The notes: a model not told the origin generated them from the sequence alone. Counted from the first letter of the stretch, positions 9,220 through 18,255 are shown. The stretch: DNA of 64,000 bases from Candidatus Zymogenaceae bacterium (GCA_016933535.1 JAFGAS010000036.1:57723-121722); one strand, 5' to 3'. Program-made: numbers and translations.

Positions 9220-11498
9220 TCTTCGTTAGGATCCTGCATATACTCTTCGTCATATTCCTCGCCCTGGTACCAACCGACCTTCTCCACGCTGTAGGCCGAT
9301 GGGCAGTAGGGCGGCCAGAACTGGGAGTCCTTGTACCCCGGGTCCCACCCAAAGTTACGGGTCGGGGGTGTATATACACGGTCGACCCCGGTTGCGGCGA
9401 CATCAAAATATCCGAGGGCCTGCCGGGTAAACCAGAGGTTAATAAACGAGCCGTTTATCGTACAGACTTTGCTGCCGTTACTCCAGTCCTCCCCGAACCC
9501 GACAAAGTTGTGAAGCCCCTCCGTCTCGTCGTTGAAGGGTCCGCCGCGGATGGCAAAGGTGTTCAGATCGTCCCTGCCGATGAAAAAGGCCGCGTTATAG
9601 GTGGTCGCCACAGGCACGGTCAACCAAAGGGTCTTTGCCACCGGTGGTCTGCCCTCTATTTTCCCGAGGAGGTCAGTATGCCAGTCCTTGGAAAGGAGTG
9701 TTACCAGGTCGGCGATTACGGCGCAACCCCTTACCGCATAGCTGCCACCTTTGTTGAAGTCCCCCTCGATGTAGACCGGGTTGTCGGTGGCTATGGTGGT
9801 GGGGCAGACGAGCTCGTCGCTGTGCCAGATCTTGATCGCCTGGAGGACCTGGCTTGCCGGGGTATCGTAATACGGATAGGGCGGTCCCCCGTCCACGGTA
9901 TATCCCGCCCACCCGGGCACCTCCGCCGCTGTCGGGGTGCGGCTGACGTAGATAACGAGCTTGGTCGTGTTACCGGTCACCTCGTCGGTCTGGAACTTAT
10001 CGATCGTTTGGTTGTTGTCCTGATTGTCATACTCGGAATCGAGATACTCGCTGTAAAACCACTTCTCCAGCCTCTCCAGATCGATTACCGTCAGGGCGAC
10101 GCCGTTCATGTCCTGCCGCTGGTCGTTGCGCTCCAGGTAGACGGGATAGGTCGGATTCCCGTTGGTGTCGGGAAACGCCGGGGGGGGCGTCAGGGGATTC
10201 CTGATCGTTTCGGGAGAGAAAACGATATCCCCGTCCGTGGCGGGCCAGCCCGCCAGATCGCAGGGTATATCGCTGCCAGCAAGAAACACCTTATCGGTCA
10301 CATCCTCGATCTTCACCCCGTCGGGATAACTCTTGTAATCGTAGGCAAAGTCCTTGGTGGCGGCGTAGATGTGGAGCGTACCGGTGACGTCGGTCGCGGC
10401 GTTTCTCGGCGGCCAGTTGCCCCCGCCGCTGCCCTCGATGACGATGGTCAGCCCGAAATATTCGCTGCGCTCCGGGGCCCGGGCCCTGCTCTCGTAGAAG
10501 CCCTCCCGGAAGGTGGCGTTAAACGAAATGGACGGGGACTTGGGAACGCCCACCATCACGTAGGAGCAGCCGTTGGCGTCCGTAAAGCGGGTCTGCTGTG
10601 TGTCGGCGTTTGCCGAGTTGATATCGGTGTTGATCTCGACGTAATCGCAGGACGTGCTTCCCGAATAGAGGCACTGGTTGTCCGCCGTCGAGGTGAGGTG
10701 GTAGACGCGCATGTAGACGTGTCCACCGCGTGTCTCCGTTGGGATCATACCCAGCACGCGGTCCTGATAGATCACGCCGGATGCGGTGAGGAAATGTTCC
10801 ACCATCACGCTGCCGCTGGTAAGGTTCTTGAGATATATTGCACCGGAAGGCTCGGGAGAAAACCAGATGTTCCCGTTGCTATGGATCCTCCCCCATGAGT
10901 TCATCACCGGGCCGGGGTGCCAGGGAAGATCGTCATCGAAGAATACGAAATATTGCACGAGGGGCGTCTCCAGCACCCGGATCTGCCGTTTCAGGTACTG
11001 CGTCCCCCCCACGCCGTTGAGCGGCTCCGCGAGCACCTCAATAATATAGGGGTAGGCATAGTGGATCATCTCCGAGCACGAAACGTACGTCCGGTAGAGA
11101 AAGCGGTTCTTCTGCGGATCGGGGTTTTCCGGAATGACGCGGTACTTGACCCTGACGTCTTTATAATCGTCAAAGAGTACCTGGAAGGGATACCCGTATG
11201 TACTCTCGTTATCGCCCTCGTATTCCGTCCGCGCGGTCCCCGAAAACGGTTCGAGTTGGTTAAGGATTTCTTCGTGGGTGATGCGCATGGCCACGCCGAG
11301 CCCCGCCTCCGCGGCGTTGAGGATATCCCGGTTGACGCGGTAGTTGCGGGTAATGGACGTCTCCAGCGTAACGTTGGCGACGTACCCCACGGCAATGACG
11401 GTCAGGGTAAGCATGATGATCAATGCCAGCATCATGATATACCCGCCCTTTTCTCCCCGGTAAACCTTGAGACTTTTCATATTCTTAAACTTAAACAC
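9216..11498 (-). CDS. Large PilX-like pilus assembly protein
   Basis: A 760-residue protein. The N-terminus has the PilX pattern: short basic leader, GEKGGYIMMLALIIMLTLTVIAV helix region, then RDILNAAEAGLGVAMR. PilX is a minor pilin-like component of type IV pili that helps start pilus assembly. The family is normally around 170-200 residues, so about 550 residues are extra; they are rich in Tyr, Asn and Asp and look extracellular. A GTG start at 11498 is supported by GGAGG at 11504-11508. An internal ATG at 11480 is the alternative. It overlaps the giant PilW-like gene by 4 bases and belongs to the same minor-pilin operon. Confidence 0.75.
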   Translation of the reverse strand: MFKFKNMKSLKVYRGEKGGYIMMLALIIMLTLTVIAVGYVANVTLETSITRNYRVNRDILNAAEAGLGVAMRITHEEILNQLEPFSGTARTEYEGDNESTYGYPFQVLFDDYKDVRVKYRVIPENPDPQKNRFLYRTYVSCSEMIHYAYPYIIEVLAEPLNGVGGTQYLKRQIRVLETPLVQYFVFFDDDLPWHPGPVMNSWGRIHSNGNIWFSPEPSGAIYLKNLTSGSVMVEHFLTASGVIYQDRVLGMIPTETRGGHVYMRVYHLTSTADNQCLYSGSTSCDYVEINTDINSANADTQQTRFTDANGCSYVMVGVPKSPSISFNATFREGFYESRARAPERSEYFGLTIVIEGSGGGNWPPRNAATDVTGTLHIYAATKDFAYDYKSYPDGVKIEDVTDKVFLAGSDIPCDLAGWPATDGDIVFSPETIRNPLTPPPAFPDTNGNPTYPVYLERNDQRQDMNGVALTVIDLERLEKWFYSEYLDSEYDNQDNNQTIDKFQTDEVTGNTTKLVIYVSRTPTAAEVPGWAGYTVDGGPPYPYYDTPASQVLQAIKIWHSDELVCPTTIATDNPVYIEGDFNKGGSYAVRGCAVIADLVTLLSKDWHTDLLGKIEGRPPVAKTLWLTVPVATTYNAAFFIGRDDLNTFAIRGGPFNDETEGLHNFVGFGEDWSNGSKVCTINGSFINLWFTRQALGYFDVAATGVDRVYTPPTRNFGWDPGYKDSQFWPPYCPSAYSVEKVGWYQGEEYDEEYMQDPNEE

Positions 11499-11596
11499 GT
11501 TGGCCTCCGCCGTTATGCTCTCGTTATCATCAAGTTTCCGACACCGCCCCCCGTTCGCCCGCTTTTTTAGCCGCCCCTGTAGTATTATCCGCTCTT

Positions 11597-12433
11597 TTAA
11601 TAGGAGCCGCGGACCAGCAGTGTATTATACTTAATCTCCCTGGTCTTGCCCGTCATGTCCGCCCAGGAGCTTATGACGGTAAGCTGCGCCACGTCGGCGC
11701 CCGTCGTATCGGTCACCGTGCCCGAAAGGGCCGCGTGGGAAAGTGTCCGCTTGTAGGTTTCGCCGGTCACCTCGACAAGATCCATCGGCTCGACAATGGT
11801 CTTTCGGGTAAGCACCCATCGCCATTTCTTTTTCTCGGCGGCCGTCAGGGCGGCGTATTCCGGCTGAGGTTTGACCTCCCCGGTATCCATATCTATATAT
11901 TCAATACACGTCCAAATACCGTCGCCCGAGGTTTCGTCCCCATGGTTGGCAATATCTCCATCATCATAGAGGATCTTGATCTTATCTCTTCTCTGCTGTT
12001 TTTCATCGGCGGATATCCCCTTGGCGGTAATGCTGGTGACCGCCGCGGTATAGCCCGTGGCCCCCGAGAGGAAGCCCGGGACGGTATACCCGTCTATGGC
12101 GCCGTACGCGGGATCCCGGGACAGGATATAGTTAAAGTTCAGCACCGAGTTGTACCGGGCATCCACCTCGCTTTCGGAGATCTTCCTGAGCTCTTCGACC
12201 CGGTCGTAGGCTACGGAAACCGCAAAGTTAATCTGGTGGTTGAGTACCCGGGTCCTCATGGAATAGATGAGCATGGCGCCGACGGCCATAATGCCGATGG
12301 TAAAGATGCTCAGGGCAATCATCGTCTCGATGAGGGTAAATCCCCGTACGGACGAACGGGACCCAGCCGTTTCGAGGAAGACCCGGCCCCCTATTCTTCT
12401 GCCGATCTGTATGATTTTCCTGAATGCGTTCAT
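11597..12433 (-). CDS. PilV-like minor pilin
   Basis: A 278-residue prepilin with cleavage expected in SSVRG/FTLIETMIALSIFTIGIM, followed by the PilV-style segment AVSVAYDRVEELRKI. The rest is a globular head with Asp/Lys-rich loops. The leader before the Gly is long, over 25 residues. Start 12433 is the second of two adjacent ATG codons, chosen because GGGGAG lies a few bases upstream. The frame extends to 12493 without a ribosome-binding site and through a hairpin. It is the second gene of the pilin operon, after the FimT-like gene and before the PilX-like gene. Confidence 0.8.
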   Translation of the reverse strand: MNAFRKIIQIGRRIGGRVFLETAGSRSSVRGFTLIETMIALSIFTIGIMAVGAMLIYSMRTRVLNHQINFAVSVAYDRVEELRKISESEVDARYNSVLNFNYILSRDPAYGAIDGYTVPGFLSGATGYTAAVTSITAKGISADEKQQRRDKIKILYDDGDIANHGDETSGDGIWTCIEYIDMDTGEVKPQPEYAALTAAEKKKWRWVLTRKTIVEPMDLVEVTGETYKRTLSHAALSGTVTDTTGADVAQLTVISSWADMTGKTREIKYNTLLVRGSY

Positions 12434-12459
12434 CATTTCTCCCCGTATCTTACGGGACC

Positions 12460-12482
12460 CCGAATCTCTCTTTGAGATTCGG
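12460..12482 (-). other. Intercistronic hairpin in the pilin operon
   Basis: A perfect 9-bp inverted repeat (12460-12468 with 12474-12482, 5-nt loop) lies between the FimT-like and PilV-like genes. No T-run follows on the minus strand, so it is more likely an mRNA-processing or stability structure than a terminator. Confidence 0.4.
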
Positions 12483-12539
12483 TAATCTTTCATTATAACG
12501 GGATAGCCGCGGCGATTTTAATCAGGCCCGTCGGCCGCC

Positions 12540-13241
12540 TTATTCTCCCTCCAACCGCCACGCGCATAACCCCTTGTCGAGCCGCTTGATATCGTATACC
12601 CAAACGATGGTCTTGCCCGAGAGCCGTTCAACGGAAACGGCCCTTCGGTTTTTGTCGGTACCATCCTCGATATTCTTGTAGGGAATAATATAGAGCTCTC
12701 CTTTTTCGAATGTACTCCCGCGGGGGTAGAACGTCAATTTGTTGTCGGTGAAGACGATACCGTCCCTGTCCGAGCTGCTGGTAACGACCGTGTTGTCGAT
12801 ATCCTTCGGCCCGTTGAGGTCAAAGATGATTCCCATAGGAAGGTCTTCGATCCGTGAGGCCTCGCCGGAATCGTATGTCCCGTTCTTATTGACGTCGGCA
12901 AACATCCTGATGTAACTCATGCTTTCATTTTTGCCCGGATTGGCTCGACTCAGGAACTGTACGACATAGTTGGTATTTTCGGAAATCGCCCTGATCCGCG
13001 CATAGTTAAGCGCGATGGAGATTCTTCGGCCGGCAGTATCGGCCCGGATACGGTCGAGATTCGTATTGATGCTGTATATCGCAATGCTCGACATGATCGC
13101 AATGACGCCCACGACCGTCATCACCTCAAGGAGGGTGAATCCTCCGATCTTCCGGATAGACGGGCTCGCGGGCCGTGCGCGCCGTTTCGGCGGGCCGGCC
13201 GGAAAAAGAAGTCGAAGAGAAAGAAAACGAAACCGGTTCAT
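12540..13241 (-). CDS. FimT/GspH-like pseudopilin, first gene of the pilin operon
   Basis: A 233-residue prepilin with cleavage expected in KIGG/FTLLEVMTVVGVIAIMSSIAIY, then a GspH/FimT-type segment (AGRRISIALNYARIRAISEN). FimT/FimU-type minor pilins prime assembly of the type IV pilus tip complex. The leader is long and basic. The start at 13241 is set by AAGGAG at 13249-13254; the frame runs on to 13379 without support. A sigma-54 promoter (13266-13283) lies just upstream, giving a leader of about 15 bases. The gene is followed by the PilV-like, PilX-like and PilW-like genes. Confidence 0.8.
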   Translation of the reverse strand: MNRFRFLSLRLLFPAGPPKRRARPASPSIRKIGGFTLLEVMTVVGVIAIMSSIAIYSINTNLDRIRADTAGRRISIALNYARIRAISENTNYVVQFLSRANPGKNESMSYIRMFADVNKNGTYDSGEASRIEDLPMGIIFDLNGPKDIDNTVVTSSSDRDGIVFTDNKLTFYPRGSTFEKGELYIIPYKNIEDGTDKNRRAVSVERLSGKTIVWVYDIKRLDKGLCAWRLEGE

Positions 13242-13265
13242 AGAGAAACTCCTTCCCTTTCTGTA

Positions 13266-13283
13266 ATGCACTATCTGTGCCAA
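13266..13283 (-). promoter_or_regulatory. Sigma-54 (-24/-12) promoter of the minor-pilin operon
   Basis: On the minus strand the sequence reads TTGGCACAGATAGTGCAT. GG (13281-13280) and GC (13269-13268) are separated by exactly 10 bases, the invariant spacing of sigma-54 promoters, and the -24 element TTGGCAC is consensus. The predicted start of transcription is near 13256, just ahead of the AAGGAG of the FimT-like gene. The NtrC-type activator gene lies immediately upstream. Confidence 0.8.
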
Positions 13284-13334
13284 TAATTGGGACATTTCGT
13301 CGTTTACGGCGTTATGGGTGCTCCGTATCTCCTT

Positions 13335-13367
13335 GAAAAGAGGGACTTTTTTTGCGCCCCTCTTTTC
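13335..13367. other. Inverted repeat between the regulator gene and the pilin promoter
   Basis: GAAAAGAGGG (13335-13344) pairs with CCCTCTTTTC (13358-13367), extendable outward by CCT/AGG. It may end transcription of the NtrC-like gene upstream, although the T-run is in the loop rather than after the stem. It could also be an architectural element between activator site and promoter. Confidence 0.4.
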
Positions 13368-13402
13368 GAGGGGACCCATCCGGACAGGTTATGCAAACTA
13401 TT

Positions 13403-13415
13403 CACAGTTACTGTG
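13403..13415. promoter_or_regulatory. Candidate enhancer site for the NtrC-like regulator
   Basis: CACAGTTACTGTG is a perfect 6-1-6 dyad about 135 bases upstream of the -12 element of the sigma-54 promoter. That is in the range where NtrC-type activators bind. It lies in the gap between the regulator stop codon and the pilin operon and is flanked by A/T-rich sequence. The assignment is inference from position and symmetry. Confidence 0.45.
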
Positions 13416-13446
13416 CAAAATATGCATACCTCTTCCCTGCACGTCA

Positions 13447-14823
13447 CTAACGGATAGCATAGTCCTTGATTTTATACAGCAGGGCGCGGTAACTGATCTC
13501 CAGGAGCTTTGCCGCCTTGGTAAGGTTTCCGTCGGTCGCGGCCAGCGCATCGGATATCAGCCGTTTCTCGATGGATCTGGTCGCCTCCTTGATAGACAGG
13601 GATGTCGTAGAAAAAGACGCGGCCCCGGGGGCCTTGGGCATCCCCGCATCCGTTATTTGGTGCGGGAGATCGGCCGGCTTGATCGTCTGTGAATCGGAGA
13701 GAATCATTGCCCGTTCTATGCAGTTTTCGAGCTCGCGTATATTACCGGGCCACCGGTAGTCTATGAGTACCGAAAGGGCCTCCCGATCGATTCCCTTGAC
13801 CGCCAGCCCCAGCTTGTTGGCAAACCTGCCGGTGAAATGTTCCACCAAGAGCGGGATGTCCTCCGTCCTCTCCCTGAGGGGGGGCAGCTTCAACGAGATT
13901 ACGTTGAGCCTCCAGTAGAGGTCGTCCCGAAAGGACCCGCTCTTCATCTCCTGTTCGAGGTCCTTGGCCGTGGCGGCGATGATGCGAACCGAAACCTTGA
14001 CCGAAGCGGTGGCCCCGACCCTTCTGACCTCCCCTTCCTGCAGAACCCTCAACAGCTTGACCTGCAGTGAGACGGGAAGCTCCCCGATCTCGTCGAGAAA
14101 GAGAGTGCCCCGGCTTGCCTCTTCGAAGAGCCCGGGTTTATCCCTGACGGCGTCGGTAAAGGCGCCCTTGACGTGGCCGAAAAGCTCGCTCTCCAGGAGG
14201 TTTTCTGGTATCGCCGCGAGATTGACCGGGACAAAAGGCCCCCCCTGAAGGCTGCTCTCGTAGTGGATTGCCCGGGCTATCAGCTCTTTTCCGGTACCGC
14301 TCTCGCCCATAATCAGGACGCCCGTCGAATATCCCGACACCTTCTTGATGGTCTGGAATATCTTGTGCATGGCGTCGTTTTTGGTGATGATGTCATGAAA
14401 GGTATATTTGCCTGCCAGCTCGCGCTTGAGCCGGATATTCTCGTCGCGAAGCATCCGGCTCTCCTGGACCTTGCCGATCGTCAGGATGATCTCGTCAAGC
14501 CGAAACGGCTTGGCGATATAGTCGTAGGCGCCCAGTTTCATCGCCTCCACGGCATTGTCGATCGTCCCGTAGGCGCTCATCATGATCACCGCCGCATCGC
14601 TCTTCAGGTCCTTGAGCCGGCGCAGCAGCTCGATTCCATCCATATTCGGCATAACCACGTCCGACAGGATGATATCAAAGCGCTCCCGCTCGATCAGGGC
14701 CAGCGCCGCCGCCCCGTCCTCGGCAATTGCCGCGGCCAACCCCTTGTCGGTAAGAAAATCCGAGAGCATTTCAGCCATGGCCGCGTCGTTTTCAACAATC
14801 AATATTTTGCTGTCGTCCCTCAC
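13447..14823 (-). CDS. NtrC-family sigma-54 response regulator (PilR-like)
   Basis: A 458-residue regulator. It has a receiver domain (about 5-120, phosphoacceptor D55 in ILSDVVMPNMDG), an AAA+ sigma-54 interaction domain (Walker A GESGTGKE at 173-180, LFLDEIGELP Walker B), and a C-terminal Fis-type helix-turn-helix (NLTKAAKLLEISYRALLYKI). The sigma-54-contact loop reads GAFTDA (220-225), not the usual GAFTGA. GTG at 14823 is chosen as start because GGAGG precedes it; an ATG at 14847 lacks one. It lies directly upstream of the pilin operon, which carries a sigma-54 promoter. It therefore probably activates that operon, as PilR does. The divergent kinase gene is the likely partner. Confidence 0.9.
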   Translation of the reverse strand: MRDDSKILIVENDAAMAEMLSDFLTDKGLAAAIAEDGAAALALIERERFDIILSDVVMPNMDGIELLRRLKDLKSDAAVIMMSAYGTIDNAVEAMKLGAYDYIAKPFRLDEIILTIGKVQESRMLRDENIRLKRELAGKYTFHDIITKNDAMHKIFQTIKKVSGYSTGVLIMGESGTGKELIARAIHYESSLQGGPFVPVNLAAIPENLLESELFGHVKGAFTDAVRDKPGLFEEASRGTLFLDEIGELPVSLQVKLLRVLQEGEVRRVGATASVKVSVRIIAATAKDLEQEMKSGSFRDDLYWRLNVISLKLPPLRERTEDIPLLVEHFTGRFANKLGLAVKGIDREALSVLIDYRWPGNIRELENCIERAMILSDSQTIKPADLPHQITDAGMPKAPGAASFSTTSLSIKEATRSIEKRLISDALAATDGNLTKAAKLLEISYRALLYKIKDYAIR

Positions 14824-14942
14824 ACGTCCTCCGTCTGTTTTTCGCATTATATATTAATTATTGATCGTTTTCAATACCTCTCGCGTTGATCCAATTGCCT
14901 TCGACGCCTGAACGTGCTATGATTCGTACGGGAGTTAATGCC

Positions 14943-16964
14943 GTGACTAATAAGGGCGCCATCATCCTCATAGAAGACGATCCGTCGGTTCTCTCGGCGA
15001 TCGGGCGAATACTGGCCCGGGAGGGATACGACGTGGCCGGATTTTCCGATCCCCTGAAGGCGTTGGCCGCTCTCGGCCAATCGTCGTCCGCTTTCGATCT
15101 CATCATAATTGACATCAACCTTCCCGGTATCGACGGATTCGATACGTCGCGACGCCTCAAGGAGATCCGCTCCCTTCAAGACGTCCCCATCATATTCATC
15201 TCCGCAATCCATACCGATTCCGATCAAATGCTCCAGGGGCTCGAGTTGGGCGCCGTCGACTATATTATCAAGCCGTTTGACCCGGATATCTTCCTTAAAA
15301 AGGTGGAGAATTTCGTCCGGCTTAAACAGAGCACGGAGCGTATTGAATCGCTCAGCCGCCGTTACCGCCTTCTTTTTGAGGAATACAGCGATCCAACCTT
15401 CATCCTGGACCGGACGGGAAAGATCATCGAAGCCAATACCGCCGCCCGCAAAAATCTCGACGTGGATACCGACGGGCCAATTCCCGACTTTCTCGATCTG
15501 ATTCACCCCAACGATAAAGACGATGCACAACGGCTGATCGGTGATCTGACTTCATCGGCCGCGCCCGCAATTCCTCATTTGATCAGGATGAGGGACCCCG
15601 ATGGCAATTATCGATTCATGGAAGTCAACGGGGGCTCCTTCGTTCGCGAGACGATGTCCACCCCGGTTCATATAACCGCCCGTGACGTCACGGAGCGGAT
15701 CACGCTCACCGCGGGGCTTGCCCTCCTCTACAACACCTCCCGACGCCTTTCGACGGCCCTGACGATTAATGAGATATTCCCGATTCTCACCGAGTCGATC
15801 AGGGAGGCGGTGACCGCGGACCGAATCGGCATTATCACTATCGATCCGGAGCAGGGCGCCGTCATCCGCGCAACGACAAGAAAAGGGACCGACGGCTTTA
15901 CCCTGCCCCAGCCGATCGACCTTTCCCACTATCCCGAATATAAGAAGGCCGTCGACGAGAAGCGTTACCTTCATATCGAAGACGCGGGCAGCACGCCGCT
16001 GCTGTTTGCCGAGGAACGACAGACCGGACAAGCCGATACGAGGACACTACTGCTGATCCCCATCCTGATGGGTACGCGGGCCTTCGGCCTCATCAGCTTG
16101 GCCCGCCTGGGAGGAAAAAGGCCCTTCCTGTCCTCGGAGATCGACGTGCTCCGGTCCGTGGCGGACCTTGCGGCCCTCTCGATGGAGAACGCCCGCCTCT
16201 TTGGGGAGACCAGGAAAAACGAGGAATTCAAGTCCCACCTGATTAACGTCTTCACCCACGAGGTGGGAACGCCCCTCGGCACGATCATGGGCCACGCCCA
16301 GATCGTCATGGAGACCTCGCGGGGGGACGCAAAGATACAGAGACACCTGGCGGCCGTTTTCTCCGAGTCCGAAAGGCTCAAACTCATTATGGAGAACTTT
16401 CTGGATATAACGAGGCTTCGTTCCGGGAAAATCAAACCGCGGCGCGATGAGATCAACCCCCATATCCTCGCCCAGAAGGTCTTTAGTGATTTCGATGACC
16501 AGCTCACGGAAAAGAAGATCGGGCACCGCCTCGTCCTGGCGGCCGATAATCTCAAGATCGAGGGCGACCTTTCACTGCTGGAGGGCGCGCTGGCAAATCT
16601 GCTCAAGAACGCACTCAAGTATACTCCCGCCGGTGGGTCGGTCACGGTGACGGTGTCGGGCGTCGGGGAGCCTGTCGACTTGCCGGGCGACGGCGGGCGG
16701 CCCAAGCGCCGGCTCGTTGATCCCCTGGTGTCTATCGCGGTGGCCGATACCGGTATCGGTGTCGCCCACCGGGAGCGGGAACGGATATTCGAAGAGTTTT
16801 ACCGGGGCAAGAACGTCCCCTCCGGTGAAAAGGGGGCGGGATTGGGACTGGCAATCGTCAAGGAAACCATCGAGGCCCACGGGGGCGGTATCCGCCTCAT
16901 TGCCCCGGAAGAGGGAGGGAGCATATTTGAGATCGTCCTTCCGGTGAGAAAACAAATGACTTGA
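14943..16964 (+). CDS. REC-PAS-GAF hybrid histidine kinase
   Basis: A 673-residue soluble kinase with no transmembrane segment. It has an N-terminal receiver (phosphoacceptor D57 in LIIIDINLPGIDG), a PAS region (about 145-245), a GAF region (about 265-410), a HisKA domain with phosphoacceptor H439 in FTHEVGTPLGTI, and a HATPase domain (NLLKNALKYTPAGG, ADTGIGV, GAGLGLAIV). The GTG start at 14943 has GGGAG eight bases upstream; an ATG at 14919 and a TTG at 14886 are weaker alternatives. It is divergent from the NtrC-like gene over about 120 bases, so it may phosphorylate that regulator. Because its own receiver is N-terminal, it may also take phosphate from another kinase. Confidence 0.85.
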   Translation: MTNKGAIILIEDDPSVLSAIGRILAREGYDVAGFSDPLKALAALGQSSSAFDLIIIDINLPGIDGFDTSRRLKEIRSLQDVPIIFISAIHTDSDQMLQGLELGAVDYIIKPFDPDIFLKKVENFVRLKQSTERIESLSRRYRLLFEEYSDPTFILDRTGKIIEANTAARKNLDVDTDGPIPDFLDLIHPNDKDDAQRLIGDLTSSAAPAIPHLIRMRDPDGNYRFMEVNGGSFVRETMSTPVHITARDVTERITLTAGLALLYNTSRRLSTALTINEIFPILTESIREAVTADRIGIITIDPEQGAVIRATTRKGTDGFTLPQPIDLSHYPEYKKAVDEKRYLHIEDAGSTPLLFAEERQTGQADTRTLLLIPILMGTRAFGLISLARLGGKRPFLSSEIDVLRSVADLAALSMENARLFGETRKNEEFKSHLINVFTHEVGTPLGTIMGHAQIVMETSRGDAKIQRHLAAVFSESERLKLIMENFLDITRLRSGKIKPRRDEINPHILAQKVFSDFDDQLTEKKIGHRLVLAADNLKIEGDLSLLEGALANLLKNALKYTPAGGSVTVTVSGVGEPVDLPGDGGRPKRRLVDPLVSIAVADTGIGVAHRERERIFEEFYRGKNVPSGEKGAGLGLAIVKETIEAHGGGIRLIAPEEGGSIFEIVLPVRKQMT

Positions 16965-17088
16965 TTTCACTGTCTTGTCATGCTACATACTCGGCTGATT
17001 ACGCGTTGTTGTTTAAGCCGCGGCCGGCCGTTCCCGTTATCGCGGTTTTTGCGGTGCTTTTGAATTAGTCCCGGAAGAATATATCACT

Positions 17089-18255
17089 ATGCCTCCCGAT
17101 CGGCTCCCCCTCATCCGCCTCGTTTTCTTCTCCATGGGGCTTTTTGCCGTCCAGACCTTTTGGGGATTCCTGTCGGCGACGCTGCCGCTTTTTCTGATCG
17201 GGATCACCCCCTCTGAGGCCGTCGTGGGGCTCGTGCTGTCGGCCTCGGGGATATTCGGGGCCGTTATGCCGATTGCCGCCGGGATGTTATCGGATCGCAT
17301 ACAATGGCGCCTTGGAAAAAGAAAGCCCTTTATCGCCGGCGGCTGGATTGTCGTCGTGGTCGTTCTTCTGATCCTGCCCCGTGCCACGACGCTGGCCGCC
17401 GCGGTCCCCCTCCTCCTGGTCCTCTTTGCCGCTTTTTTCTTCACCATGGGGCCCTACTTCGCGTTTCTTGCCGACATTACGGCGCCCGAGCGGCGAGGCC
17501 GGGCCGCCGGGGTTATGTTTTTCATCGGTGGAATCGGGCTCATCTTTTTCCTCTTGTTCGGCGCACCCCTCTGGGATACCGACCACCGGCTCGTCTTCAT
17601 CTGGACGGCAGCGACTATCGTCATCTCGATAACGATCCTGATTCTCGGAGTCCCGGAACGCCCGGCCGCCCGCGGCGGCCGATCCGGTCCCGGCCTGCTG
17701 GAGATGATCACAAAAGACAGGCGGGTCATGACGTTTTATGCGGCCATGATCTTCTGGTGGAGCGGTATCTGGATGGTCAACTTCTTTTTCGTCATCGCCG
17801 CAAAGAGCCTCCTTTCGGCGACGAACCAGCAGGCGTTTTTCGCCCTTTTATTGACGACCGCCGGATACGTTGTGCTGGCGTTTCCCGTGGGGGTATTGGG
17901 CGATCGGATCGGGCACAAGTCCGTACTGGCGGGAGGGCTCCTGTTCCTTTCGGTGACCCTTTGTATCGTGCCCCTCGTCGGTGATATGAGGAGCGCCTAT
18001 CCGGTCATGTTAGGGGCCGGCGCGGGCTATTCGGTGGCCCTTTCGGTGGCCTATGCCTTTTTCCTGAGGCTTATTCCCCCCGACCGGACCGCCCGCCTCA
18101 TCGGGGTGTACATGGCCTGTCAGAACGGGTCGCTTATTATCGGAAACAGCCTCGGCGGCGCAACCGTGGAGTACCTCGGGCCGTCCTTTCTCTTCGTCGG
18201 CGCGGGCCTGCTCATCTTTTTCTCTTTTGTGATCGTTTTACGAATTCGGGCCTAA
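17089..18255 (+). CDS. MFS transporter, SLC45/GPH-like
   Basis: A 388-residue major-facilitator protein with about 12 hydrophobic helices. The loop between helices 2 and 3 reads GMLSDRIQWRLGKRKPFI, a version of motif A with the D-R...R-GKR-P pattern seen in SLC45 and related sugar carriers. The substrate cannot be named from sequence. The start lacks a strong ribosome-binding site (GGAAGA about 10 bases upstream). The 3' end overlaps the convergent metal-transporter permease gene by 18 bases. It appears to be a single-gene unit. Confidence 0.8.
   Translation: MPPDRLPLIRLVFFSMGLFAVQTFWGFLSATLPLFLIGITPSEAVVGLVLSASGIFGAVMPIAAGMLSDRIQWRLGKRKPFIAGGWIVVVVVLLILPRATTLAAAVPLLLVLFAAFFFTMGPYFAFLADITAPERRGRAAGVMFFIGGIGLIFFLLFGAPLWDTDHRLVFIWTAATIVISITILILGVPERPAARGGRSGPGLLEMITKDRRVMTFYAAMIFWWSGIWMVNFFFVIAAKSLLSATNQQAFFALLLTTAGYVVLAFPVGVLGDRIGHKSVLAGGLLFLSVTLCIVPLVGDMRSAYPVMLGAGAGYSVALSVAYAFFLRLIPPDRTARLIGVYMACQNGSLIIGNSLGGATVEYLGPSFLFVGAGLLIFFSFVIVLRIRA

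Noticed and set aside
9510..10898. A 462-codon plus-strand open frame opposite the PilX-like gene
   Set aside because: No domain or start signal; composition is that of an antisense shadow.
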